A DNA stretch of 64,000 nucleotides from Camellia lanceoleosa (lineage: Eukaryota; Streptophyta; Magnoliopsida; Ericales; Theaceae). Location: positions 63,548,598-63,612,597 of the forward strand of contig CM045758.1 in NCBI GenBank assembly GCA_025200525.1, written 5' to 3'. Positions 46,452 to 58,228 of this stretch are shown piece after piece; position 1 is the stretch's first letter, and the number at the start of each line of letters is the position of its first letter. The notes beneath the pieces are model-generated. The model did no database searches. It worked only from the letters and a program-made list of their open reading frames with translations, and was not told where the DNA came from. A program made the position numbers and the translations under genes.

Positions 46452-49400
46452 ATGGCAGACGACGTTCCACGTGTCGGGACTCCCCCGGATCATGAGATGG
46501 ATCCTGGGGTGGAGCTCCTCTCGCTGAGCGAGCGACCATTCGACCCGGCGACCTACCGCCCGGCCATTCACGTGCTTCCGCCAGACGGACTCCGCCACTT
46601 TTGCGGTTTTGATAGGGCTCTGGACCCGGAGCTTCTGCTACGCGAGCCGACCTCGCACCTCTCATTCGGCACTTCCGAGGTAACATTCTTGTCTTTGCTT
46701 TATTTTAACTGATATCTGTTTGAGACGGACACATGCACACACACTGCACTAGCCTCAATCACCCAACACACGGCACACACCGTTCTTCACTGCGAACCTA
46801 CCGATACCCGGCACTTATTTGAATCTGAAAGCAATATTGCATGCCATATTTAAACTGAACCACACAAAGCACGTTGACGCATCATACGCTGTAGTTCACC
46901 TACTGGCACACTATATCCCGATATCTGCTTGAATCTGAAAAATGTACACACATGTACCATATCTGTATGCTGACCCTCACAAACACACTGACACATCACA
47001 GGCCGTAGTCCACCGCAGTACACTGAAACCTGACATTTGCTTGCATCTGAGAAACGTACACACGTGCACCATGTTTACACTGTACCACTCAAAAACACAC
47101 TGACGCATCACATATTGTAGTTTACTGTAAGCACACCGGCACCCGGTTTCTGTTTGAATCTGAAAAACGTGCACGCATGCTAGATTTGTATCGACTTTAA
47201 CATGTTTCCTCAGAACTGTACATTTTATATTGCTTTGCAACCATTTGTTTGTAAACAGGGAGATTCCCATACCATCCGCGGGTATGGGAACGTTTTGGCT
47301 CGAGATTGGTACCTGGAGCTTCCGGAGGCAGTCCGACACATCGTAGATGAGGCGGGCTTCGGTTCTTTCTGCAGGGGCCTGACCCGACTTACTGCCTGCA
47401 GGCCTCTCCTCGCGGCCCTGGCAGAGAGATGGTGGGACACCACCGATTCATTCCACCTATCGGCGACTGGGGACATGACGATGACCCCTTATGACTTCTC
47501 GGTGCTCACTGGCATCGGGGTTGGGGGTGATCCGATCCCCTTTGACACTGATATGGACGAGTGGACTGCCGCTCAGATCCATTTACTTGGCGCGGCTCCG
47601 CCTTTGGCACGTCCAGGCTTTGTCCGCTATTCTTGGTTCGAGGTGTGGTGCGACCTTTCTCGCTGACGCGTCTGGCGACCGAGGTGGCCGTGAGCAAGAT
47701 GCACGCGGCTTCGATGTTCTTGTTGGGACCACCCTATTCCGACCGGCGAACACAGTGCCTCTCTACCTACTCGGCGCACTGGTGGACGTCCGAGACATCT
47801 TGCGCTATGACTGGGGTGGTGCGGCTCTGGCCACCCTTTACGGCTATATGAGCTCGGTCTCCCGTGGCAGCGGGCAGTTGCTCGGAGGCTACTGGCGAGC
47901 TTGGGAGGTACATTTCCTTTTCCGCTTTACATTTCTGCTCTATACTTTCTGTATTCTGCACACTGCACACACTGTAGTCTGTTTTGCACTTGTCAGATAT
48001 CTACATACGCACACACATATTCTCGCTTTAATCGACCGCATAATCGCTCACATCAGACACTCTCGCTCAATACACCGCACAACACACGGCTCGCTATTTC
48101 GCTTTACTCAGATTTCGCTTTATCCGATAATGATCTCGACATTCGCTTTGCGCGTGGGTCTATGCCTACTTTCCTGGCTAGAGCCAAGACGGAGACGAGA
48201 CTCCTCCGTCGCCCCTTTTCACGCCGCTATGACGGGAGGTGCACACGGCGTCCTCGGGAGACTTTCAGCTTCTTCCGTCGCTACTTTGACACCATCACCC
48301 CTGCCGAGGTATGTTTTACTTGCAGTTCATTTAAATTTCACTTTTCCACTGTATATTTGCAATATCAGTAGGCAGTAAACTGTATTTCAATTTCAGATCA
48401 CCTGGCAGCCATGGGCTCCTCTGCCGGCGATAGTTCGGGATCGGTTTGCCGGCGCGATCGAGACCTCGCGTTCGATTTTGCCGAGGGCCCTTGGCCGGGC
48501 TTGGTACCTAGGCGAGCGCTTCTTGCGTCAGACCTCAGGGTTACCTGAGCAGATAGTCCCGGAGCATCCTCCTGAGCATATGAGGGACACCGAGCGTTTC
48601 ACCGCTGAGCAGATGGCGGACTACACCATCGGCTGGGAGGCAGCCGGCTTCAGGGGCGAGGGCGACTACTCAGAGTACGTCCGGACCTTCATTATGCGGC
48701 CTTTGAGCGGTGGTCGCCGAGCTGAGCCAGAGAGACCTGCGGCGCCGGCGGCGAGGGCAGAGGCGGGAGCAGGAGCGGGATCGTCTCAGAGATCTCGACC
48801 TCGTGGCAGGAGGGGAGTGCAGAGGGGACGAGGGACAGGCTGGCCCGCTCTGCCTACCGCGTTGACATACAGGGGGCAGAGTGGGGAGACCTACCAGATC
48901 CCTTTTGCTCCTCCCCCGGCTGGTCATGAGTTGGCTGGCATTCCTGACTTGCCTCCGGTATGTATTACTGCATTTCTGTACAGCCATTTGATTTCAGTTC
49001 AGTTCATTTGATATTCCTCAGAATATTGATGTATCTAATATTGTTGCAGGCTACCTCTGAGTACACCCGGCAGTCATTGGAGCTGAATGCCTCCATGGCG
49101 GGGATGTTGCAGCGGACCTTTGAGTTCTTAGCCTTCTACGGCCTCCCGGTATATTTTCTCTGACATAGTTCCAAACTATATACAAACTGCTTCGCATAAT
49201 CTGATGCACAACACAACATCTGATAAACTGTTCACGGCATTCACACACTGTACTCATACACTGCATTCTGCACTTATAAACTGCTCACGGCATTCACACA
49301 CTGTACTCATACACTGCATTCTGATCTGATAAACTGCTCACGGCATTCACACACTGTACTCATACACTGCATTCTGATCTGATAAACTGCTTCATGTGTA

Positions 49401-49801
49401 CTGATGCATTTGCCCTTTGTACTTTTCAGCCTCCCTTCCCGATTCCTCCAGTAGGTGGCGGCGCTCCATCTGGACCTCCCCTTTCTACCCGGGATGGCAG
49501 GATATTCCCCCGCACCAGAGGGGGGCGTGGCCATGTGGGGAGCAAACGGGCTCGATTGCGAGGATGGCGAGTCGGGCGGAGGCCTCGAGGAGGAGGCGGG
49601 CGGCTCGGGCTCGAGCTCGACAATGACACCAGCGATGCTCTGTGCTTCGCCCCAAGAAGAGGCGAGGCGGATCCCCATGCGAGGCCATTGATGATGATTA
49701 CAGACTTCTGCTGTTTTTCTTTCTTTTTCTTTTCTTGTACTTTTCTCTTTTTGGTAGATAGAGTACTATGTACTGCCGCAGGCAGGTTTTTGCTTCTTTA
49801 A
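46452..49801 (+). CDS. Plant mobile domain (PMD) protein gene, multi-exon, antisense to element C, probably frameshifted
   Basis: The start is ATG 46452 in ACTATGGCAG. Exon 1 is 46452-46679 (FDPATYRPAIHVLPPDGLRH) and exon 2 is 47259-47907. Exon 2 has the PMD core: NVLARDWYLELPEAVRHIVD, LLAALAERWWDTTDSFHL, MTMTPYDFSVLTGI, PLYLLGALVDVRDIL and YDWGGAALATLYGYMSSVSR. Exon 3 ends at 48308 (start near 48112). Exon 4 is 48397-48957 (ITWQPWAPLPAIV), exon 5 is 49050-49148 and exon 6 is from 49430. Introns are GT-AG; exons 1, 4 and 5 are whole numbers of codons. PMD is known from Arabidopsis MAIN/MAIL1 (linked to silencing and genome stability) and from transposons. Exon 4 ends in an Arg/Gly/Pro-rich tail. 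Oddities: a frame change in exon 2 near 47650-47700, a phase mismatch into exon 3, and a second plausible C-terminal frame ending at 49691. Much more GC-rich than the repeats around it. Confidence 0.75.
46821..47170 (+). repeat. 110-bp tandem repeat in PMD intron 1
   Basis: GAATCTGAAAAACGTACACA-like landmarks recur at 46821, 46931, 47043 and 47156. Each is followed by ACACACTGACGCATCACA and GTAGT blocks. About three and a half diverged copies fill most of the 579-bp intron. Confidence 0.75.
49214..49390 (+). repeat. 53-bp tandem repeat in PMD intron 5
   Basis: Three nearly identical copies of GATAAACTGCTCACGGCATT followed by CACACACTGTACTCATACAC and TGCATTCTGATCT. High identity suggests recent expansion. 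Confidence 0.9.
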
Positions 49802-52791
49802 AACTTATGTACTTGAAAAAGATGATATGAAATGAAACGAACTTTTGTTTGAAAAGAATGTTACATTCGTCTATCTCTGCATATTTCATACTTCGCACTG
49901 CATTGCGTCATGTTACACCTCAAATGTAAATGATATTGATCTGTTGTCTGACAATTGAACACTTGCACTGTAATAATCAAATAACCAACCAACTAAACAG
50001 CAAAACAGCTCATACAAACCACTGCTCAATCCGAACACCCAGCCCATACTCTGCTGAGGACTAATCTGCTGGGGATTGATCTTCATTTAGCCCATAACTC
50101 AGTATTCGGTTCATTCTGCACACAGCAAACTCTGAGCAAATAGCCCCAATCTGACCAGACGGATCACAAAGCTGACACGGTTGCAGTTGAAACGCACTCG
50201 GATGTCCCAAATTTTCCCTTTTCTTCTCTTGCTTTGCCCGGATGTAGAGAATGGCACAGCATTCTGAGCACAAGCGATTACCTTTTGGAAGAAGATGGGT
50301 TTTCAACCAGGGTATCGAGCCTACCACAGAACACGACGAGACAGACTCAAACGAAGAAACAAAAGGCACACGACCTGACACAACGAGACACACTTGGAAA
50401 AAGCTTAAAGCGAAAATTGAGACTGAAAAGTCAAAAGACACGACACACGGACATATTTACAAAAAGACCTCAAATCTCGAGGAGCCAATTCCTCCGGGTA
50501 TTACTCCCACCCTTCCTGATTTGTGATGCTCGCATCGCTCGGCCCTCAGGCTCGGTTTTTCTCTCAAAACCCTTTTCTTTACTTTTCTCTCAACTTACTC
50601 CTCTCTATTCTTTATTCTCTCATTTTTCAATCCCTCCCCGGGGTGAATGACAGATGAATAGGAAGTCGCGGGTTCACGCCCTACACTGTTAGCTCATGGC
50701 TATTCCTTCTGGCGGATAAAGTGCCTCTCGGGCAAGCAGATTAACGGGGGGAAGACAGAGGACCCGACTCAATCGTGCCCCTAGTTCGTCATTTTGACCA
50801 TTTTTTTTTGTTGTGTTTTCTAAAACAGTTCTGACCAAAATGAGAGTTGGATTAACACACTTATTCAATTTTTGATTTGAAAATCATGCGAATCAGGCTG
50901 CGAGCACTGAAAATTCTCCTTTTTGGGTCCAAACATGGTCCAATTTTGAAAATGAAACAGTTTTCGAGAAAATAAGTCAACCTCAGTGAAAATTTTCAAA
51001 AACTATTTTTGCAAACAGCCAATGCTCGAACGAGCGCGGAACTTACCCTTGAGATATGCAACCTCGGATCGGAGGCAATGGAAAATTGCCCCTGGCTTAA
51101 GGGGGGGTAAGGCAACGGAAAGTTGCCCCTGGTTTGGACAGTAGCTCAGGGCGACTTATGGCAATGCATGGCAACGGAAAGTTGCCCCTTGTTTGGATGA
51201 TGCCGCGGCATTTTTGTAAGTTAGTCCTCATTGATGACGGTCGGACCCTCAGACGCGGAGGAGTCGAAGACAGTTTGAATCAATATGTGGACACAGTCAC
51301 CTGAGAGGTGTTGGTGGTTTGGCTTCAAGAGGAAGTTAATCACGTAGTTCCGGGCTGCTGCAATCGAGACATTGGATTCGGAGAGGGCAAAAAACCATAA
51401 CATGGACTGAGACGCTATGGAAGCGTTGGGGGCTGGACTTCAAGATGAAGTTGCCTACGTATCCCAAACATGGGAATCAAGCCTTACGTAGTTCCGGTTA
51501 AGGTACACTCGGGTATTTTAACCTTCACTGTTTAGGCTCTAATTTTTGCCAAGGTGCCTGTTGTAGGTCTTCGACCTTGCGAGCCATGTTTTTCTTCTTC
51601 TTCTTTTTTTTTTTTCTTCTTTTTTTTTTTTGCATTTTCTTTTCTCTTTTGTATTTTTTTCATCTTATTTTGTATTTTTCTCTTTCTTTCTCTTGTATTT
51701 TGCTCTAACTTTTGCCTGGGCCGCCCTTCCGGGTTTTCGGTCCAGCGAGCCTCTCAAAGGGTAAAAGTGTAGCAAGTCCATGCCAAATGGTCTTGAAATT
51801 GAAGCCTCTCCGTATCCAAAAGAGCGACTGTTGTATTGATTTGCGGGAAAAGTCCATCGCGGTTGCTTCTCGAGCTTTGCTTGGTGGGGATCTGATCTTC
51901 TCGATCTGATGTTGATGCCTCTTGCTCGAGGGCTGCCTAAAAAATGGGCCACACAGGCGTTTCATGGCACTGATCATTTCAAACGGATCCGGTTTGCAAC
52001 AGATGAATCGAAACTTGAGACTGGGAGCGATCCTGGGCTACACAATCTCAAGAGCGGTTCCACACAGGTCTTTGCGAGACTTACGCAAAATATTTTGTTT
52101 TTGAAAGTTTTTAAGGAGGCGACAAATCGCTCGTGTTGAAGATAGTGTGGAACCAGTCTGGATCAAGCCAGGGTCCTTCTCAGTACTCACGCCGGCAAGC
52201 ATGATTTCATTCATTAAAAGCTTAGCGCGCCTTTCTTTCTCTCAGATTGATCAAAATTTTGCAAAGCCCGAGGAATTACTTCCTCTTTGTTTTTATCACC
52301 GCATTGTTCAAAAAAGGGTTTCGAAAAACTTGGGTCAAAACAATAATTTTTAAGGCACAAAGAGCTGGTGGAATGGGCTGTCACCCCATTCGAATTCTCT
52401 GGCACAACTAGCCCAACACAAATAGTACGGGAACACGATAGCCGCGGCTGTTTCATTCAGGTTCCCCAGATGTAAACTGGCTCCACAGCAGAGGCAGACC
52501 CAAAAAGAAAGCAAAAAAGAAGTAATTACAAAAACAAAATGATGCTCGAGGCGACAACCCCGAAGTCACCTAGTATTCTGTACAAAAGAGGGACTGACTC
52601 GTTACAATAAGACAGACCTTTAAGCAAAAAGAACTGACTCAAGATAGAGACAGACTCAAAACAAAACAAAAGACTGACTCGACACCCAAGTCAGGATTTA
52701 CAAAACTAGCATCGGTGGGTGCTCAAAAATGCGCGCCAAACGCCATATCTCAAAAATGTACTGCATAACGCCCATGAAGGTTGAATCCCAA
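49802..52791. other. Element C interior between the PMD gene and gag, no recognisable gene
   Basis: Neither strand shows pol motifs. Open frames of 120-140 codons on both strands at 50061-50650 overlap each other and match nothing I recognise. 51060-51190 has three GGCAACGGAAAGTTGCCCC hairpin-type repeats. 51420-51500 has GAAGTTGCCTACGTATC, a phrase also seen in internal regions of long gypsy elements. 51590-51700 is T-rich. This is where pol would be expected. Confidence 0.5.
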
Positions 52792-53778
52792 TTACATACT
52801 TGCAGTATCGGTGTCCTCAAAATCCAACAACTGAGTGGTGACGGACTTTGCTGAGGTGGGGGGGAGGATAACTTCGTTATCGATCAGATCTTGTACTTCA
52901 TGCCGAAGGCGGAAACAATTGTCGGTCGATGGCGGTCTGGCGATGGTACGCCGCAAGATCTTGTGTAGCGTCATGGCTGCCGGAGATTCTTTGGTAGGGT
53001 CGCGGCTCGAGGCGTAAGATGCCCTTCTTGGCCAAAATGAGAAGCGCCCTAGACAAAGGGCATGTAGAGAGCATGAAAGGCCCTATGCCCCGGCTGGTAT
53101 TTGGAATTCTGAATGTTCTTGCTTGATCTTGCGAGCGGATCGGCAGCGCGGCTTGATTCTGATCCTTTCCTGGTGCAGGATTGGGAATGGGAGGAGCTAC
53201 TCTGGCATGACGGGGCCTGTCCCGATTTTCTGACCGACTTGGACTACCCTCGGGTAGAGTGGGGAAAACATCATCCACAATTTTGGTTACAATCGCGGAT
53301 ACCTGTTGTTTGCTCATTCCCCCGGCTTTCAAAGCCTCGACTGCCCACAGCAGTTGTTCCACGGGGTCGGCATCTGCCTTCACTTTGTCTTTGCCTCTGG
53401 CCTCAGCCTGATGAGAGGTTTGGGTTGGTACTGGTACATCACTGTTGTGGGTGGAGGTCATCTCCGACTGATTGAACTCGATCACAATCCGCCCAATGGC
53501 GGGGCTCTGGGGTTCGAAATTTCCGACATACGGTGCAACGGTGGCGAGATTGACATTAAAATGGCGAGATCCGCCACGGACCTCTGGAGATCACCTATCA
53601 TCCCCATTAACTCGAATGTAGTGGGCTCACGAGCCTGATAGAACTGGGGGGTCTAGATTGGGTGTGCAGCGGGCGACCTAGGCGGGTGCGGCATATCAAC
53701 AGTAGTATCATTCTGTGAAGTGGTTTCTTGACTTAGTGCGGCCGTCATGACCACAATCTCTTCCGAGTTCTGCATCAT
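52792..53778 (-). pseudogene. Short broken gag of element C
   Basis: Tandem ATGs at 53778 and 53775 open MMQNSEEIVVMTAALSQE. The frame passes a TAG, then MIGDLQRSVADLAILM, and shifts near 53485. It continues with DPVEQLLWAVEALKAGGMSK and, after a second shift near 52925, TDNCFRLRHEVQDLIDNEVI. A His/Cys motif before RLRHEVQDLID is typical of Tat/Ogre gag C-termini. At about 330 codons it is far shorter than a full gag; the main capsid part is missing. Confidence 0.65.
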
Positions 53779-54476
53779 GTTCAGTTCTTCCTCAGCAAGA
53801 AGAAGGCACTAGCTGTTCTGGATCGACCCTCTGAATCTCTGAACTGAAACGGAAAACAAGCAGTATTTCAGCCCCAAACAGATCAAACATGGGTGTAGTC
53901 GAACAACTGCACTCTACTACTGAACAACTTCCCCAAAATCATCGCCCCAAATCAATCGATACCGAGATATAATCGATTCTCGAGAATCGATATCGGTGCC
54001 CTCGGGCACGATACCAGTAAACTTGCAAACGGATATGCACTCCCTGTAGAGATACACTTTCAAAGCACATAGCAAGTAAAGAGAGCCAAAACACCCCTAT
54101 GTTGGGGTAGGGTTTCCCTGTCCTATTTTTGTCAGGAGCTAGGGTTTCGCTACGCACGCAGCGGTTTCAAACAACCTAAAATCGGGTAAGCAACCTGTCC
54201 TAGTTTGGAATGGTCACTATGGATCCGAATATGCACTAGGTCGAATGGTCGAAGAGGGTGCCCCGGTAAAAACCGGGGTTTGTGTTCCCCATCTTGGCGA
54301 GCATAGCCCGGTCAGCCTTATGGACATGCCTTGACAAGACAAGCCTTCGGCAAACCGCTCAGGAATAGTAGATGGCCAACACGGTGTCCTAGGCGCACCA
54401 ATGCACATGCAATGCAAAGAAACACATAAGTGTAGTCAAAACAGGATATCACGAGTTCGAGTCAAGCTCTCTAAAT
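53779..54476 (-). other. 5' leader of element C
   Basis: Untranslated region between PBS and gag. It contains an ATCGATACCGAGATATAATCG stretch with inverted ATCGAT words near 53955-53995. No gene. Confidence 0.5.
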
Positions 54477-54493
54477 CCCCAGCAGAGTCGCCA
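54477..54493 (-). other. Primer binding site of element C
   Basis: On -, TGGCGACTCTGCTGGGG starts a few bases after the LTR end CTACA. It is not the initiator tRNA-Met type. A tRNA-Arg primer is reported for Ogre elements and would fit the relationship, but I cannot check the tRNA match here. Confidence 0.65.
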
Positions 54494-54498
54494 GAAAC

Positions 54499-57400
54499 TG
54501 TAGACGCGCCCGTGGGCCTCACTACTACAGTTCGGACTCAATTTGTGTCGCGGTTCTAAATCTGAACCAAAGAGTCCAAATCCGGCGAATCGTTTTGAAG
54601 AAAAAACAGATTTTGAAAAAGTAGTGCCAAACATGGACTGCTTTGCCAGATTACAGAGTCGCCACCTAAATATTTTTAAAATGAGAAATTTAGGAAACCC
54701 TGACTCAGTGCCGAAGGCCACATGTCCGTCATCACCAAAGTGGTCTTGGCTCGGGAGCTTGGGTACGATCGGGGAAGGTCAGCTATGAGCACCCCCTTTC
54801 GCCCGGTCCGAAGACCGGCCTCTACTAACCGTGATATCCGATTTTGAAAACATTACATGCTCTTATTCCAATTATTAACCTAGAATTACTATGTTATGCG
54901 CACAGCAAACAAGTATAGACTAGATCGCCTAATTTGGAAATAAACATTGCATATCCGTCGGTTTTGAAAACGCTTTGGAATTTGCTACTCGCAAGTAGGC
55001 TAAAACACAGATTTCAATGAGTTTTCTAACTCAAGCAATCCAACCTCCACCCACAGGCATTCAAACAGTTTATCTCACATAAGCATTTAGTCGCATGGTA
55101 AGCATACTGTCATGGCAACACTCACACGCATGTGACATGCTAAAGCGTAAAATACTTACAACGTACTCCGTGCCAAAAACAATAACCCGGTTAGCAAACA
55201 TGCATGACCTAGTTCATGTTAAGTGGCTAATGCAACACAGGCATAGATGCAATTTAGAGTAGGCTCGGCTAACCCTAAACATGGCATGTGAAATGCACGA
55301 GTAGCACGTATTCAAATTGGAGTTTGAAAATTGCTATGCAGTTTGTATGATGTACCGAGCCCGGTGCATGTAAACAAATGCATGGATGCACGCATGCGTA
55401 GCATAAGGTATGCTAAAATAAACGTGCCCTAATCTACCATTGAAAGCAGGTAAATAAAAGGGATAGAAAGAAATGGGGGTTGGAAGACATACACCCACTC
55501 ACGCACCCTTATTACAAATTTGCCCTCGCTCGGAGGGACCGAAATAATAATACAGTCCGAATAACTAATTAACTACACAAGCTAATTAATTATTACAAAT
55601 CAACTAAATTAATTAAATAACATAATTAAACTAATTAAACAGTAAATCGCCTCGGGATGAGGGCCAAATGCAGCACGCGCTCGGGACTGGCTCGGAATCG
55701 CACTGTCATGCAAGTGTGCCTCTGTTTTCCCTGCTACCCTCCTCTGAAGGCTGCCAAAGTCCCAGGAGTGCCTCTCAGGGCACTGGGGAGTATCACCGGC
55801 TGGGGTAGAACACCACCGGCTAAAGGATAGGTCCACCGGCACTGAATGAAGCTATCGGCTGCCAACTTACTGCCGGTCGGCACTAAACAGTGCCGGTCGG
55901 CACAAAATTCCTGTAAAACCTGCAACTCACAGCAGCAGAAGGCAACAACTTGCATGGCAATGTAATTCAAAGCATGTATGCACCAAACACACTCCTTATC
56001 ATGTTGGTGACTCAAAGGAAGGTGTGCCTTGGTTCTCGGACCACCAATCACGCATTTCCATGCATGATGGCCCTAAGAACCAAGAGTGCAAATTTGATTT
56101 CAAATGCATGCAAATCACATAGGCACAAAAGGGTGCCAAACCTCTATCAAACTCACTTCAAGAGACTTGGCATGCATGTCAATGTGATGAAGCCCTAAGC
56201 ATGTTAACTAGGCATGCAACATGGACTATGCAATGCATTTATGCAAGCATACAAACAAGCATATAAGGCAAGCATGCAAATCAATGAAATGATAGACTTA
56301 GACATGAATTAGGCAACTCAAAAAGGCCTAAAATCAGTAGCCTAAATGCCTACAATTGGGGGACTAAACACACACACACACATGCACATGTTAAGGTACC
56401 AAACCCAAGGCATAAACGAGCAACATTCAAGCACACTTAAAGAGGCCAAACATGGACAACTAACATGCATTAAAGGCTCTGAAATTCATGCAAAAACATG
56501 ATGCTAAATCATGCAATGAAGCATGCCAAACAAAGCATGCAAATGGTCTTAGGCTTAATGCAAGCCAATGGGGCATTGAACCACACCTATGCAAGGCAAT
56601 TATGGCATGCACTTAACAACTCAAAACAGATTTTTAGCATGTCAAAATAGGCCCAAAGGACCACTTAGATGGCATCTAAGAAGCTTGAATCCAAAGGCAC
56701 GCGATAAGGCCTAAACATGGAGCATGCAACACAAGCTCAAGAAGTCACAAAGAAACATGCAATGTAAACATACAAGCACCTCTAGGGGACTGAAATAGCA
56801 TGCTAGGTGGTTCCAAACCATCAAAAACAATGCAAGCAAAGCATGTTACACTCACATGCTCTCAAGGCCAACAAGCCAAATGCAAAGGAGCTATGTAATG
56901 CATGATGAGATCGACCCAAATGGCTATGGACAGAGCTAGATCATGGCAAAATGAGCATACAAGCTTCATGGATCTAGGCCTAAAACATGCTAGAAATAGA
57001 GGCACACTTCCTAGGCATATTAAGGCAATAAGAGGCATTACAAGGCAACTATGCTAAGCATGCATAAGGAACCTAAACCAACTTGAAATCATGTTATAAC
57101 ATGGCAATATAAGCATGGAAAACAAGTCAAACATGCTCAACACACACTCAAGCATGAAGCTCCATAAGGGAGCAAAATTTGCCCTTTTCAAGGACATCAA
57201 GGAGAGGGGGTGGCCCTCTCCTTCTTGAGACTCTAAGGCATGCTCTTCACCACTAAAATCCCTCAAGATTTCAGTGGTGAAGAGATCCTAACACCAAAGT
57301 CTCGGATCTCCCACAAAAAGTGGCCTTTTCAAGGCCTAAGGGTGGTCAAACTTGCTCAAACCACAAAACACTCTTAATGAACAATAAAGAGGCTTAAAAA

Positions 57401-58228
57401 ACAGAACTTTTATGTGTTATATACTAAGCACAAAAACAGTTCTAAACTAGGTAAAAATAAGGTACAAAAATGGGGTAAAAAGAGAGTTAGTGTCTCACCC
57501 TTGTTGACCTCTTTGACAAAGATGTGGTTGATGCTTCCTTAGGCTCAAAATCTGTTAAGAACTTCAAAAACCAGCCCTTAGAACCTCAGTTGCAAGGAGA
57601 AGGTGAAACACTAGGTGTTTGTGTGCAATAGTAAGGCACAAAACACCTAGACACACAAGAGAAGGATAGAGATAGAAGGTGTATGCAACTTAAACCCTAG
57701 AAAAACCAGAGCTTCTCTCTCTCTTTTTTCTTTCTAACCCTAAAATTTTCTAACCCTTGAGCCAAGAGAAGAGCCTTTTCCTTATAGGCAACAAAGACTT
57801 ACAAACTAAGTCATTCAAGGGCTCATCCCTCCATACACGTGTATGGAGGGGAAACAAGAGCTAAACAGCTGTCTAAAAATATCTCATAAAGCAGCTGTAA
57901 AGTGGTCGGCAGGGCAAAATGGTAATTTTGCCAAAAAGAGTGCCGACCGACATAAAATAGTGCCGGTGGCAACACCAGCCAGCCGGTGGCCTCTAGCCAC
58001 AGCCGGTGGTGTGTGGGGATGCCTCAGAAGGCATTCCCTGCCCTTCAAAGGCAAAGCACAAGTGTTTGGTGCAAAACCAAACACAAAACAGTCAAGTTCG
58101 GGGGTCCTGAGGCAAGGCGCGTAGCCGAGAACTCCGGGAACTCCAAACAAACACAAACATGGATAATCACCGAGTGTTCAAGCGGTGACGTCCAAGTCTT
58201 GAGGACGGTCAAAAATGGGGTGTCTACA
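54499..58228 (-). repeat. 5' LTR of element C (right copy)
   Basis: 3,730 bp, same ends as the left copy and the same order of all blocks. It lacks a short ATAGCACAAA-type segment near 57316 that the left copy has, and has an intact GTGCCGGTCGGCAC pair at about 55871-55905 where the left copy is rearranged. Confidence 0.97.
57781..57850 (-). promoter_or_regulatory. Core promoter of element C 5' LTR: 24-bp perfect palindrome and TATA box
   Basis: 57827-57850 is a perfect palindrome (CCCTCCATACAC and its mirror) centred on CACGTG, the G-box core. CCTATAAGG (57780-57788 on -) lies about 40 bp downstream. The arrangement is shared with D and E. Confidence 0.65.

Larger units (their letters stand above)
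38788..58228 (-). mobile_element. Element C: complete 19.4-kb LTR retrotransposon carrying an antisense PMD gene
   Basis: Two LTRs of 3,730 bp (38788-42517, 54499-58228) begin TGTAGACACCCC and end GCGCGTCTACA in sense (-) orientation. The duplication ATATG is perfect (38783-38787, 58229-58233). The PBS is at 54477-54493 and the PPT at 42518-42532. The 12-kb interior holds, from 5' to 3' on -, a short broken gag, about 3 kb without genes, the PMD gene on the other strand and 3.5 kb of tandem-repeat DNA. I see no protease, RT, RNase H or integrase, so mobilisation would need another element. Long LTRs and a gag ending in CFRLRHEVQDLID suggest a Tat/Ogre relative; this is inference. Confidence 0.93.

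Noticed and set aside
50061..50650. Open frames of 126 (-) and 138 (+) codons
   Set aside because: They overlap on opposite strands, match no family I know and lie in the gene-free interior of element C.
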